Shown: positions 25,381 to 33,879 of the stretch, one piece after another | Numbering within the stretch: the stretch's first letter is position 1 | How the letters are laid out: each line of letters opens with the position of its first letter | Source: Paenibacillus tyrphae | Lineage (GTDB): Bacteria > Bacillota > Bacilli > Paenibacillales > NBRC-103111 | Direction of reading: 5' to 3' | Length of the DNA stretch: 64,000 bases | Assembly: GCF_024158745.1 (NCBI RefSeq) | Contig: NZ_JAMZAW010000024.1 | Location: forward strand, 1-64,000 | Translations under genes and position numbers: made by a program | Notes under the pieces: model-generated | What the model saw: only the letters and a program-made list of their open reading frames with translations | Told to the model about the DNA's origin: nothing | Databases searched by the model: none

Positions 25381-27318
25381 TCAGCGCTTCCGCTGCTTGC
25401 CGTTGCCGCCGCCGCCTCTGCGCCCGCGCGGTGTGCCCGCGCTCGCGTCCGCGCCGCCACGTCGCCCACGCGCTGCGCCAGCATCCGCGCCGCTGCGCCG
25501 CCCGCGTGTCGCGCCCGCTCCCGCGTCTGCGCCGCCGCGTCGCCCTCGCGCTGAGCCTGCTGCCGCGTCCGCGCCGCTGCGTCGCCCTCGCGCGTCGCCC
25601 GCTGCCGCGTCCGCGCCGCTGCGTCGCCCTCGCGCGTCGCCCGCTGCCGCGTCCGCGCCGCTGCGTCGCCCTCGCGCGTCGCCCGCTGCCGCATCCGCGC
25701 CGCTGCGCCGCCCGCGTGCCGCTCCCGCTCCCGCATCCGCGCCGTTGCGCCGCCCGCGCGTCGCGCCAGCCCCCGCGTCCGTGCCGCTGCGTCGCCCTCG
25801 CGCCGCGCCCACCGCTGCGTCCGCGCCGCTGCGCCGCCCGCGCGTCGCGCCAGCACCCGCATCCGCGCCGCTGCGCCGCCCGCGCGTCGCGCCAGCACCC
25901 GCGTCCGTGCCGCTGCGTCGCCCTCGCGCCGCGCCCACCGCTGCGTCCGCGCCGCTGCGCCGCCCGCGCGCTGCGCCCGCCTCCGCGCCGCTGCGCCGCC
26001 CGCGTGCCGCTCCCGCTCCCGCATCCGCGCCGTTGCGCCGCCCGCGCGTCGCGCCAGCCCCCGCATCCGCGCCGCTGCGCCGCCCGCGCGCTGCGCCCGC
26101 CTCCGCGCCGCCACGTCGCCCACGCGCTGCGCCTGCTGCCGCATCCGCGCCGCCACGTCGCCCGCGCGCTGCGCCTTCACCCGCGTCCGCGCGCTCTGCC
26201 GCCGCTTTCCCCGACCGCTTCGCGATCGTCGCCTTAATGCCACGCTCGATCTGCTCCAGGTACATGGCATCCCGCTGCGCGGCGAACGTAAACGCTTTGC
26301 CCGTCTGGCCTGCGCGTCCCGTCCGCCCGATGCGGTGAATGTAGCTTTCGGCATCGTGCGGGATGTCGTAGTTAAAGACGTGCGTGATGCCTTCGACGTC
26401 GAGTCCGCGCGCCGCGATATCGGTCGCTACGAGCAGCTGGATTTTGGCCTCGCGAAACCGCTTCATGACCTGCTCGCGCTTCGCCTGCGTCAAGTCTCCG
26501 TGCAGTTCGTCGCACGAATACCCGCGTTCCGCCAGCTCGTTCATCAGCTTGCTCGCTCTAAGCTTCGTACGGCAAAAAATCATCGCCAGATACGGATTTT
26601 CTTCGTCGATCAATTTACAGAGCGTTTCCAGCTTTCCGCGGTCGGTGGTCTGAATCACGACCTGTTCGATTTCGTCCAGCGTCACGCGTTTCGATTTCAC
26701 TTCGATTTCAACAGGCTGCCGCATGTACTCTTTGGCCAGCTGACGGATGCGCGGAGGCATCGTAGCCGAGAACAGCAGCGTCTGCCTGCGGCTCGGGGTC
26801 ACCGAAATAATCTCCACGACCTCCGGCAAAAAGCCCATGTGCAACATTTGATCCGCTTCATCCAGCACAAGAACGGACAGCTTATGAAGCTGCACCGTTT
26901 CCCGGCGCAGATGATCAAGGAGCCGTCCGGGCGTCGCTACAATAATATGTATATTTCCTTCCAGCTTGCGGATCTGGCGTTCGACATCCTGCCCCCCGTA
27001 AGCGGACAGCACGCGCAAGCCTTTGAGCGGAGCCCAGCGCTTGATTTCTTCCGTAATTTGAATGGCAAGCTCGCGGGTCGGGGTAACGATCAGCGCCTGC
27101 ACGTTAGGGTTATCAGGATTGACGTTTTCCAGGATCGGCAGCGCAAAAGCCAGCGTTTTGCCCGTTCCCGTCTGCGCTTGAGCGATGATGTCGTGCCCGG
27201 CAAGGGCGACCGGGATCGCCTCGCGTTGGATCGGCGTCGGCTCGTCGTATCCATGTTTTTGCATGGCCTCGGCCAAGTCGCTCCCGATCCCGAGCAGGGC
27301 AAAATTATTTTTCTTCAT
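25381..27318 (-). CDS. DEAD-box RNA helicase with long RGRR repeat tail
   Basis: A 645-residue ATP-dependent RNA helicase of the CshA/DeaD group. Core motifs in order: Q motif (PTPIQREAIP), AQTGTGKT, PTRELAIQ, TPGRLLDHL, VLDEAD, SAT, ATDIAARGLDV and HRIGRTGRAG. The core ends near residue 375. The rest, about 265 residues, is a tandem repeat with a 14-residue unit (some 11-residue units) such as ARGRRSGADAAAGD: about 19 RGRR blocks, very basic and Ala/Gly-rich. Arg-Gly tails bind RNA non-specifically and may promote condensates; that is family knowledge. At DNA level the unit is 42 bp and nearly identical in places, so length probably varies between strains. Confidence 0.92.
   Translation of the reverse strand: MKKNNFALLGIGSDLAEAMQKHGYDEPTPIQREAIPVALAGHDIIAQAQTGTGKTLAFALPILENVNPDNPNVQALIVTPTRELAIQITEEIKRWAPLKGLRVLSAYGGQDVERQIRKLEGNIHIIVATPGRLLDHLRRETVQLHKLSVLVLDEADQMLHMGFLPEVVEIISVTPSRRQTLLFSATMPPRIRQLAKEYMRQPVEIEVKSKRVTLDEIEQVVIQTTDRGKLETLCKLIDEENPYLAMIFCRTKLRASKLMNELAERGYSCDELHGDLTQAKREQVMKRFREAKIQLLVATDIAARGLDVEGITHVFNYDIPHDAESYIHRIGRTGRAGQTGKAFTFAAQRDAMYLEQIERGIKATIAKRSGKAAAERADAGEGAARGRRGGADAAAGAARGRRGGAEAGAARGRRSGADAGAGATRGRRNGADAGAGAARGRRSGAEAGAARGRRSGADAAVGAARGRRSGTDAGAGATRGRRSGADAGAGATRGRRSGADAAVGAARGRRSGTDAGAGATRGRRNGADAGAGAARGRRSGADAAAGDARGRRSGADAAAGDARGRRSGADAAAGDARGRRSGADAAAGSARGRRGGADAGAGATRGRRSGADAGAARGRRGGADASAGTPRGRRGGGGNGKQRKR
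25400..26200 (-). repeat. 42-bp tandem repeat array inside the helicase gene
   Basis: About 19 copies of a 42-bp (some 33-bp) GC-rich unit encode the RGRR tail. At least three consecutive units around 25,570-25,690 are almost identical. A larger repeated block of several units occurs at about 25,740-25,850, 25,860-25,960 and 26,010-26,090. All units stay in frame. Confidence 0.9.
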
Positions 27319-27397
27319 TATATTATCTCCCCGTAATTCGAATTATTCTTCTAAGAGAACCTTCAATTATAAATGCAATTCTACAGGAACCGGCGGC

Positions 27398-27435
27398 AAA
27401 AAGAAACTGCACGGGGCTGAAAAAGCCGGGTGCAG
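27398..27435 (-). terminator. Terminator of the YhcN-like gene
   Basis: On the minus strand CTGCAC-CC-GGCT-TTTTC-AGCC-CC-GTGCAG is followed by TTTCTTTTTG. It lies between the spore lipoprotein gene and the helicase gene. Confidence 0.75.
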
Positions 27436-27470
27436 CCTGCTTTCCGCTGAAGGGATGACGGGACTGAGGC

Positions 27471-28184
27471 TCAATATTCCCGGCCGTTCCCTTCCGCTTG
27501 ATTCGGAATCGTAACGTCCGTTCCGAACGTCCGTACCATCATTTCCGCGAATTGGGCACGGTACGGCTCCAGACTTCTTCCGCTCCAGCTGTCCTGCGCC
27601 ATCCGGTTAAACGCGTTGACGACGTTGCGGTTCGCCGAAATGTAGACGTCATGCACCGTCGGCTGATTCAGGCGGATTTTTTCCGCAATCTTCTGCTTGA
27701 ACAAATGCGACAAATGCTCGTGGTGCATTTCCGTCTCCGCACCGCTGCTGCCGCTGATCAACTGGTCGGGCGGGGCATAATCGCTTTGATCTCCGTACGT
27801 GCTGTACAGCCCTTTGACCAATCCGTAACTATTGGTTTCCGTCCCTTTGGCTTCGCCTCCCCGCGTCCCGCTGGCGGTACTGTCGATTGTGATGGCGACA
27901 TAGGCGGTGTTATCGCCCATCATGACGATCGCGCTGCTGACCCCGTCCATGGCGGCCACCTGATCGGACAAATGCTGATTCATCTCAAGTTTGGTTACTT
28001 TGTGGGAAACGGGGGCATACTGCTGCTGAGTTTGATAAGCGCGCGACGTGTCCTGCCTCGGCATATCCCGCTTGCTGCCGTAATTCTGGGCGCTGTTGTA
28101 GTCGTACCATGAAAAGCAGCCGGTCATCGCCATGGCGAGGCCCAAGGCGGCCGCCGATCCGATCCATCGGAAATAACGCATCAT
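27471..28184 (-). CDS. YhcN/YlaJ-family sporulation lipoprotein
   Basis: A 237-residue lipoprotein: a hydrophobic signal followed by the lipobox AMTGC, lipid-attached at about Cys22. The mature part holds the YhcN/YlaJ core, including VAAMDGVSSAIVMMGDNTAYVAITID, broken by a Gly/Thr-rich insertion and a His-containing segment, and a second related half. YhcN proteins are found in the spore inner membrane or forespore of Bacillus. AAAGGAGGG precedes tandem ATGs. It supports a spore-forming host. Confidence 0.85.
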   Translation of the reverse strand: MMRYFRWIGSAAALGLAMAMTGCFSWYDYNSAQNYGSKRDMPRQDTSRAYQTQQQYAPVSHKVTKLEMNQHLSDQVAAMDGVSSAIVMMGDNTAYVAITIDSTASGTRGGEAKGTETNSYGLVKGLYSTYGDQSDYAPPDQLISGSSGAETEMHHEHLSHLFKQKIAEKIRLNQPTVHDVYISANRNVVNAFNRMAQDSWSGRSLEPYRAQFAEMMVRTFGTDVTIPNQAEGNGREY

Positions 28185-28345
28185 GAGTGCCCTCCTTTGA
28201 AAATCTCCTTCTTAGGATTGATTATCGGGGACGATTTATGCGCAGGAAAGCAAGGTCCAAATGATGCATAAAAGCACCTCTATATGGAAATAACCAAGTA
28301 GAGGCGAAAACGCTTAATCCCAGCAAATTCGAGAGTTCCGAACAA

Positions 28346-28353
28346 TTTGTGAA
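28346..28353 (+). promoter_or_regulatory. Possible ResD-type box upstream of ctaC
   Basis: TTTGTGAA matches the remembered ResD consensus (TTTGTGAAT) in seven or eight positions. It lies about 54 bases before the predicted transcription start, a normal activator position. Such short matches occur by chance. Confidence 0.3.
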
Positions 28354-28367
28354 CTTCTTCAGATTCA

Positions 28368-28396
28368 TTGACAAAAAACAGGTACGAATTTATAGT
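28368..28396 (+). promoter_or_regulatory. Sigma-A promoter of the caa3 oxidase operon
   Basis: TTGACA (28368-28373) and TATAGT (28391-28396) are separated by exactly 17 bases, giving a start near 28403 and a leader of about 75 bases. One of the clearest promoters in the window. Confidence 0.8.
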
Positions 28397-28478
28397 TAAT
28401 ATGGTGATTAGGTTCATTGACAAGTTATGACCTATTTTGATCGAAAAATATTTGCTTTATAAGGTGGGATTGATTAAG

Positions 28479-29486
28479 ATGATTCGATGGCAAAATCTGT
28501 GGCGATTCATCCCTCTTTTTGGGTTGATGATGTTGCTGTTAACGGGGTGTGGAGACCAGACGATTTCCGCCTTAAAGCCAAGGGGGCCGGTCGCCAGAGA
28601 TCAGCTGTTCCTGATGAAGCTCAGCTTCGGGATCATGCTTCTGGTTGTCGTGGTCGTTTTTGTTCTTTATTTGTATGTCCTGGTCCGCTTCAGAAAGAAA
28701 AAAGGCGACAAAGACATCATTCCGAAACAGGTGGAAGGCAGCCACACGCTGGAGATTATTTGGACGGTTATTCCGATCGTATTGCTCCTCATTTTGGCCG
28801 TTCCTACCGTACAGTACACCTTCAAGCTTTTGGAAGACCACAGAGACAACAAAGAAGCACTGCACGTTAAAGTGACGGCTCACGCTTTCTGGTGGCAATT
28901 CGAATATCCGGAGTTGGGGATCGCAACAGCCCAAGACTTAGTCATTCCGACAAACAAAAAGATCGCCTTCGAATTAACCGCTTCCGATGTGAAGCACTCC
29001 TTCTGGGTTCCGTCGCTCGGCGGTAAAATGGACACGAACCCGGGTAACACCAACGTATACTACTTGCAAGCAGACGAAGTGGACGTCTTCAAAGGAAAGT
29101 GTGCGGAGCTTTGCGGCGCCTCTCACTCCTTGATGGACTTTAAAGTGAAATCGATGGATCAAGCCGATTTCGATCAATGGGTCGCCAAAATGAAAACGCC
29201 TGCTTCCGTTCCGGCCGATGCGCAAAAAGGTGAACAGATCTTCAAAGACAACTGTTTGTCCTGTCACGCGGTTAACGCACAGGGACTCGGCGCGGGTCCG
29301 AACTTGAACGGCTTTGCTTCCCGTGAGCTCGTTGCTGGCATTTTGCCGCACAACGATGAAAGTTTGAAGCAGTGGATTGCCGATCCTCAATCGGTGAAAC
29401 CGGGTAACAAAATGCCTGCTCTCGGATTGAAGGACGACCAAATCAATGATGTAATCAAATACTTGAATTCGTTGAAGTTAAAGTAA
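28479..29486 (+). CDS. ctaC: Cytochrome c oxidase subunit II, caa3 type, with fused cytochrome c
   Basis: A 335-residue lipoprotein (lipobox LLTGC, Cys24), then two membrane segments, the cupredoxin CuA domain and a fused C-terminal cytochrome c. The CuA site is KCAELCGASHSLM with both Cys, His and Met ligands plus an earlier His in VKHSFW. The haem motif is CLSCH at about residue 250. Electrons from quinol-derived cytochrome c pass through haem c and CuA to subunit I. An ATG at 28479 or an in-frame TTG nine bases earlier could be the start; AAGGTGG is upstream of both. First gene of the ctaCDEFG operon. Confidence 0.95.
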   Translation: MIRWQNLWRFIPLFGLMMLLLTGCGDQTISALKPRGPVARDQLFLMKLSFGIMLLVVVVVFVLYLYVLVRFRKKKGDKDIIPKQVEGSHTLEIIWTVIPIVLLLILAVPTVQYTFKLLEDHRDNKEALHVKVTAHAFWWQFEYPELGIATAQDLVIPTNKKIAFELTASDVKHSFWVPSLGGKMDTNPGNTNVYYLQADEVDVFKGKCAELCGASHSLMDFKVKSMDQADFDQWVAKMKTPASVPADAQKGEQIFKDNCLSCHAVNAQGLGAGPNLNGFASRELVAGILPHNDESLKQWIADPQSVKPGNKMPALGLKDDQINDVIKYLNSLKLK

Positions 29487-29516
29487 CGAGCATCGCGGAA
29501 AAAGGAGGTTTATACG

Positions 29517-31367
29517 GTGGCTCACGGACACACGGCAAAACGGTACACCGGGCTGATGGATTGGCTTACCACGGTGGACCATAAAAAGATCGGAATTTTA
29601 TACTTGATCGCGGGCGGGATCTTCTTCCTGATGGGCGGCATTGAGGCCATCTTGATCCGGATTCAGCTGCTTTACCCCGATCAGAAAATCTTTTTCGGAG
29701 ATACGTTTAACCAATTGACAACCATGCACGGTACGACGATGATCTTCCTTGCGGCGATGCCGGTCATCTTCTGTTTTATGAATGCGATCGTACCGCTTCA
29801 GATCGGAGCCCGCGACGTAGCGTTCCCGTTCGTGAATGCATTGGGCTTCTGGTTGTTCTTCTTCGGCGGCTTGCTGCTGAACACCTCGTGGTTTCTCGGC
29901 GGCGCGCCGGCAGCGGGCTGGACGGCTTACCCGCCGCTTGCGGGCATCATTGATCCAAGCGGCGTGTTCAAGGGCGTAGACTTCTACGTTCTCGGCTTGC
30001 AGATCGCGGGTCTCGGTACGCTGATCGGGGGGATTAACTTCCTCGTCACAATTATCAACATGCGTGCGCCAGGCATGACTTACATGAGAATGCCAATGTT
30101 TACTTGGGCCGCGTTCATTACATCTTTGCTCATTCTTTTCGCTTTCCCGGCCATTACGGTAGGGCTTGTCGAATTGATGTTCGACCGGATTTTTAGCGGC
30201 GCTTTCTTCGATGTGGCGAAGGGCGGTAACCCGGTGCTTTGGGAACACCTTTTCTGGATTTTCGGGCACCCCGAAGTTTACATCTTGATTTTGCCGGCGT
30301 TCGGTATCATTTCGGATATCGTGTCGACGTTCTCGAAAAAGCGTTTGTTCGGATATAGCTCCATGGTATTCGCTACAGCTCTTATCGGATTTTTGGGCTT
30401 CATGGTATGGGCCCACCATATGTTTACGACAGGGATCGGTCCCGTTGGGGATGCAATCTTCGGGGTTGCTACGATGGCGATCGCGGTACCGACAGGGGTT
30501 AAAATCTTTAACTGGCTGTTCACGCTGTGGGGCGGTCAAATCCGCTTTACAACGGCTAACATTTTTGCAACGGCATTTATTCCGACGTTCGTTATGGGTG
30601 GTGTTACCGGGGTTATGCTTGCCGTACCGGCAGCTGACTTCCAATATCACGATACGTACTTCGTCGTAGCTCACTTCCACTACGTTATCGTCGGCGGTCT
30701 TGTCCTCGCGTTGTTCGCAGCTTCGTACTACTGGTGGCCGAAAATGTTCGGCCGCATGCTGAACGAGACGCTTGGTAAAATTCATTTCTGGACTTTCTTT
30801 ATCGGGTTTCATATGACGTTCTTCCCGCAGCACTTCTTGGGCTTGATGGGGATGCCTCGCCGCGTGTTTACGTATCAGCCGGGCGTCGGGCTTGAACAAG
30901 GGAACTTTATCAGTACCATCGGCGCGTTCCTGATGGGGATCGGTACGATCGTCTTCCTGATCAACTGTTTCTCTTCGTTGAGAAAACCGATATCGGCCCC
31001 GGCAGATCCGTGGGATGCTCGTACGCTGGAATGGACGATTCCTTCGCCGCCGCCGGAGTACAACTTCAAGCAAACTCCGCTTGTTCGCGGATATGATGCA
31101 TTCTGGAAAGAAAAAATGGCAGGCAACAAAGAAATGACGCCGGCCGAACCGATCGGTTCGATTCACATGCCGTCGCCTTCGATTCTGCCGTTCCTGATGT
31201 CCGTCGGCTTGTTCATTGCCGGATATGGATTTATGTATCACACGTATATTGTCAGCATCCTCGGTATCGGTATGACGTTAATCTGCATGTTCTTCCGTTC
31301 GGTGTATGATGATCACGGTTTCCATATCGAGCCGGAGGAGTTAAACGATAAGGGGGCGAAGGCATGA
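29517..31367 (+). CDS. ctaD: Cytochrome c oxidase subunit I
   Basis: A 616-residue haem-copper oxidase catalytic subunit with about 12-14 membrane segments. The low-spin haem ligand His lies in TTMHGTTMIF, the CuB and Tyr site in WIFGHPEVYILILPAFG, the CuB His pair in VWAHHMF, and the haem a/a3 ligands in VVAHFHYVIVGG. These residues mark an A-type proton-pumping oxidase. GTG start after AAAGGAGG. It overlaps the ctaE start by four bases. Confidence 0.97.
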   Translation: MAHGHTAKRYTGLMDWLTTVDHKKIGILYLIAGGIFFLMGGIEAILIRIQLLYPDQKIFFGDTFNQLTTMHGTTMIFLAAMPVIFCFMNAIVPLQIGARDVAFPFVNALGFWLFFFGGLLLNTSWFLGGAPAAGWTAYPPLAGIIDPSGVFKGVDFYVLGLQIAGLGTLIGGINFLVTIINMRAPGMTYMRMPMFTWAAFITSLLILFAFPAITVGLVELMFDRIFSGAFFDVAKGGNPVLWEHLFWIFGHPEVYILILPAFGIISDIVSTFSKKRLFGYSSMVFATALIGFLGFMVWAHHMFTTGIGPVGDAIFGVATMAIAVPTGVKIFNWLFTLWGGQIRFTTANIFATAFIPTFVMGGVTGVMLAVPAADFQYHDTYFVVAHFHYVIVGGLVLALFAASYYWWPKMFGRMLNETLGKIHFWTFFIGFHMTFFPQHFLGLMGMPRRVFTYQPGVGLEQGNFISTIGAFLMGIGTIVFLINCFSSLRKPISAPADPWDARTLEWTIPSPPPEYNFKQTPLVRGYDAFWKEKMAGNKEMTPAEPIGSIHMPSPSILPFLMSVGLFIAGYGFMYHTYIVSILGIGMTLICMFFRSVYDDHGFHIEPEELNDKGAKA

Positions 31368-31987
31368 GTGCAGCACATCATGAAGCGGGCGGCGCTTTGC
31401 CACCTCACGCAGAAACGGCAACATTAGAAGGCAAAAATAAAGTTATGGGCTTCTGGCTGTTCCTTGGCGGCGAGTGCGTACTGTTCGGTTCGCTCTTCGC
31501 CTCCTACATCGCACTGCGCAATCAGGTGCCGGACGGCCCGACGGCTCAGCATTTGTTCTCGCTTGATTTGGTCGGTATATCGACGTTTATCCTGCTTACC
31601 AGTTCTTTGACCAGCGTGTTCGCCACGATGGCGCTGCACCGCAATCAGTTCCAAAAGCTTCAAGCTTGGATGGCTGTTACCGTATTGCTCGGCCTCGCTT
31701 TCTTGGGCCTTGAAATTTACGAGTTCGTACACTACGTCAATGAAGGTCATACGTTCTCGAAAAGCGCGTTCGCTACCTCCTTCTATACGTTGGTAGGCTT
31801 TCACGGAGCTCACGTGGCTTTCGGTGTTCTGTGGATTTCGCTTTTGATCATCAACGGCTTCAAAAAAGGCTTGACTGTAGTTACGGCGCCCAAATATTAC
31901 GTCGCCGGCTTATACTGGCACTTTATCGACGTCATTTGGGTATTCATCTTTACGGTCGTATACCTGATGGGGAAGGTGGGTCCATAA
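31364..31987 (+). CDS. ctaE: Cytochrome c oxidase subunit III
   Basis: A 207-residue integral membrane subunit with five transmembrane segments, typical of the short bacterial subunit III. Conserved features include the early Glu region and the GFHGAHV and YWHFIDVIWVFIF segments. It stabilises the catalytic core. Its ATG overlaps the ctaD stop (ATGA), indicating translational coupling. ctaF begins directly at the base after its stop codon. Confidence 0.95.
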   Translation: MSAAHHEAGGALPPHAETATLEGKNKVMGFWLFLGGECVLFGSLFASYIALRNQVPDGPTAQHLFSLDLVGISTFILLTSSLTSVFATMALHRNQFQKLQAWMAVTVLLGLAFLGLEIYEFVHYVNEGHTFSKSAFATSFYTLVGFHGAHVAFGVLWISLLIINGFKKGLTVVTAPKYYVAGLYWHFIDVIWVFIFTVVYLMGKVGP

Positions 31988-32302
31988 ATGAGCAACCAAC
32001 ACCATTCGTCGTCTGCCGGTGATCGTCATCGTTTGGAAGGTCCGAAGAATCACTACTTATCGTACATTATCTCCATCGTGCTCACGATGCTGGCATTTGC
32101 CGTCGTGCTGTACGGCGGGTTGGACCGTTCGTTTATCTTGTTCTTTATCGTCGGCTTGGCGATTGTTCAGATTATATTTCAATTGGCTTACTGGATGCAC
32201 ATGAAAGATCGGGGGCACTTATTCCCGATTATGGGATTGGCATTCGGCGCGTTTATCGCATTAACCGCGGTCATCATGGCCGTATATTGGGTTTGGTGGT
32301 AG
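31988..32302 (+). CDS. ctaF: Cytochrome c oxidase subunit IV (small membrane subunit)
   Basis: A 104-residue protein with a polar His/Ser-rich N-terminus and three transmembrane segments, the CtaF/CyoD-like layout. It lies directly after ctaE with no gap. The role is assembly or stability of the oxidase. A hairpin that could cut transcription lies downstream before ctaG. Confidence 0.9.
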   Translation: MSNQHHSSSAGDRHRLEGPKNHYLSYIISIVLTMLAFAVVLYGGLDRSFILFFIVGLAIVQIIFQLAYWMHMKDRGHLFPIMGLAFGAFIALTAVIMAVYWVWW

Positions 32303-32311
32303 GATAGAGGA

Positions 32312-32346
32312 GAGAGGAGGCTGCGTTACGTAGGCCCCTCTCTTTT
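32312..32346 (+). terminator. Partial terminator between ctaF and ctaG
   Basis: GAGAGG (32312-32317) and CCTCTC (32337-32342) form a stem extended by further pairs with mismatches, then TTTTGCG. The short T run suggests reduced rather than full termination, which would lower assembly-factor expression relative to the subunits. Confidence 0.5.
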
Positions 32347-32423
32347 GCGTAACGGCAGACATTTTCACCGTTTCGACACAATTCCCGGCGCAAGAACCGG
32401 GTTGGGAAAGGAGCATAATCGTC

Positions 32424-33293
32424 TTGGACCCTACGATGTCCCATGGAGGGCACGAAACCGGCCCTACGTTTGCAGCATTATGGAGCCCCGGTTTTTTGCT
32501 GCTGTTGATTGTTGTCGGTGTATTATATACGCTTGCGGTAGGCCGCTGGCGTAAAGACTTTGCGGATAGCGAACCCGTCGCATTGAAACAAAAGCTGTGG
32601 TTCTGGCTCGGACTGGCTTTGTGGTACGCGGCGGAAGGCAGCCCGCTTTCCTATTACGGCCATCACTACTTTTTCAGCGTCCATATGTTCCAGCAGTCGA
32701 TTCTGTATCTGGTCATGCCTCCGTGTTTGCTGCTCGGTCTGCCGGGGTGGCTGCTGCGCCCCGTGTTAAAAGGCGAGACATCCAAACGGGTCATGCGATT
32801 CTTGACGAATCCGCTGCTGTCGCTGTTTCTGTTTAACTTCATTTTCTCTATGTATCACATTCCGATGATCATGGATGCTTTAATGGCCAACGCTGCAGCG
32901 TTGTTCATTTACAAAATCTTTTTCCTGCTGGCCGCCTTCCAAATGTGGTTCCCGGTGTTTTGCCCGCTGCCGGAATACAACACGATGTCCGAGATGAAAC
33001 GGATGGCGTACATTTTCGTAAACGGGATTTTGCTGACACCGGCCTGTGCTTTGATTATTTTCGCCAGAGATCCGATGTACGCGATGTACTCGGCCGTTCC
33101 GGAGCAGCTCTTGCTGCTGCCGATGCTCGACGATCAGCAGTTGGGCGGCGTCATCATGAAGATCGTGCAGGAAATTGTATACGGTTTGGCTTTGGGCTTT
33201 ACCTTCTTCCGTTGGTATCGGAGGGAGCGTAAGCAGGACGACGAGCTGCCCGATGAGCCTTATTTTCCGGCAGGAAGCGCCAATCGGGCCTAA
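32424..33293 (+). CDS. ctaG: Cytochrome c oxidase assembly factor CtaG (caa3_CtaG family)
   Basis: A 289-residue membrane protein with about seven transmembrane segments and the family segments GLALWYAAEGSPLSYYG and FSMYHIPMIMD. In Bacillus CtaG is needed to form active caa3 oxidase, probably for copper delivery. The start is either TTG 32424, ten bases after AAAGGAG, or ATG 32436. Part of the cta operon. Confidence 0.9.
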   Translation: MDPTMSHGGHETGPTFAALWSPGFLLLLIVVGVLYTLAVGRWRKDFADSEPVALKQKLWFWLGLALWYAAEGSPLSYYGHHYFFSVHMFQQSILYLVMPPCLLLGLPGWLLRPVLKGETSKRVMRFLTNPLLSLFLFNFIFSMYHIPMIMDALMANAAALFIYKIFFLLAAFQMWFPVFCPLPEYNTMSEMKRMAYIFVNGILLTPACALIIFARDPMYAMYSAVPEQLLLLPMLDDQQLGGVIMKIVQEIVYGLALGFTFFRWYRRERKQDDELPDEPYFPAGSANRA

Positions 33294-33339
33294 TTGGCAA
33301 GCTGGAATGTTTATTGCAAAGTGAACGGGTGGGGTACAC

Positions 33340-33801
33340 GTGAAAATAGCGATTTTGCCAACGATCAGTACGTCTTTTATTGTAATAAGCGCTATCTTTG
33401 TCGCGTTCGGCTGGTACCATATTGTGAAGGGGAACCGGGAAACGCACCAAAAGCTGATGCTCTGGGGCGCAGGATTTGCGCTGGCGTTCTTTCTGATTTA
33501 TGCCAGCCGTACGATCTTTGTCGGCAATACGTCTTTCGGCGGACCGGAGAACTTGAAGCTGGCTTATCATCTGTTTTTGTTTTTCCATATTACGCTCGCA
33601 ACGCTCGCAGGTGTATTCGGCATTGTGACGCTGCTGCATGCGTTCAATAAGAGGTTTGCCAAGCATCGCAAAATCGGCCGTTGGACGGCAGTCATGTGGC
33701 TGCTGACGGCGCCGACGGGTGTGGCCGTGTACATTTTGCTTTATCTATTGTACCCGGGCGGGGATACGAAGTCGATGATTGATGCGATTTTAGGGCTGTA
33801 G
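33340..33801 (+). CDS. DUF420 membrane protein (YozB/CtaM-like)
   Basis: A 153-residue protein with four transmembrane segments and conserved histidines (WYHIVKGNRETHQKLM, YHLFLFFHI), as in the DUF420 family. Members lie beside cta genes, and a Staphylococcus homologue is needed for haem-copper oxidase maturation. GTG start after GGGTGGGG. It ends the cta operon at a strong bidirectional terminator. Confidence 0.85.
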   Translation: MKIAILPTISTSFIVISAIFVAFGWYHIVKGNRETHQKLMLWGAGFALAFFLIYASRTIFVGNTSFGGPENLKLAYHLFLFFHITLATLAGVFGIVTLLHAFNKRFAKHRKIGRWTAVMWLLTAPTGVAVYILLYLLYPGGDTKSMIDAILGL

Positions 33802-33817
33802 ATCGTTGCTAACTAAG

Positions 33818-33862
33818 AAGAGGCTGTTTGCCGAGTGGTAATGCTCGGGTGAACAGCCTCTT
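33818..33862. terminator. Bidirectional terminator
   Basis: A perfect 11-bp stem AAGAGGCTGTT / AACAGCCTCTT (33818-33828, 33852-33862) with T-rich and A-rich edges ends the cta operon and the convergent methyltransferase gene. Confidence 0.85.
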
Positions 33863-33879
33863 TGCCATGCCGGGAGCGC

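Noticed and set aside
25400..26200. CRISPR-like regular repeats
   Set aside because: Repeats are contiguous, coding and without unique spacers, so this is a protein-coding tandem repeat.
25211..26338. Long plus-strand frames rich in Pro, Ala and Arg
   Set aside because: They read the complementary strand of the helicase repeat array; a 42-bp unit keeps all frames open. No start signals.
29598..31241. 547-codon minus-strand frame
   Set aside because: Antisense to ctaD; rich in Arg, His and Gln without start signals.
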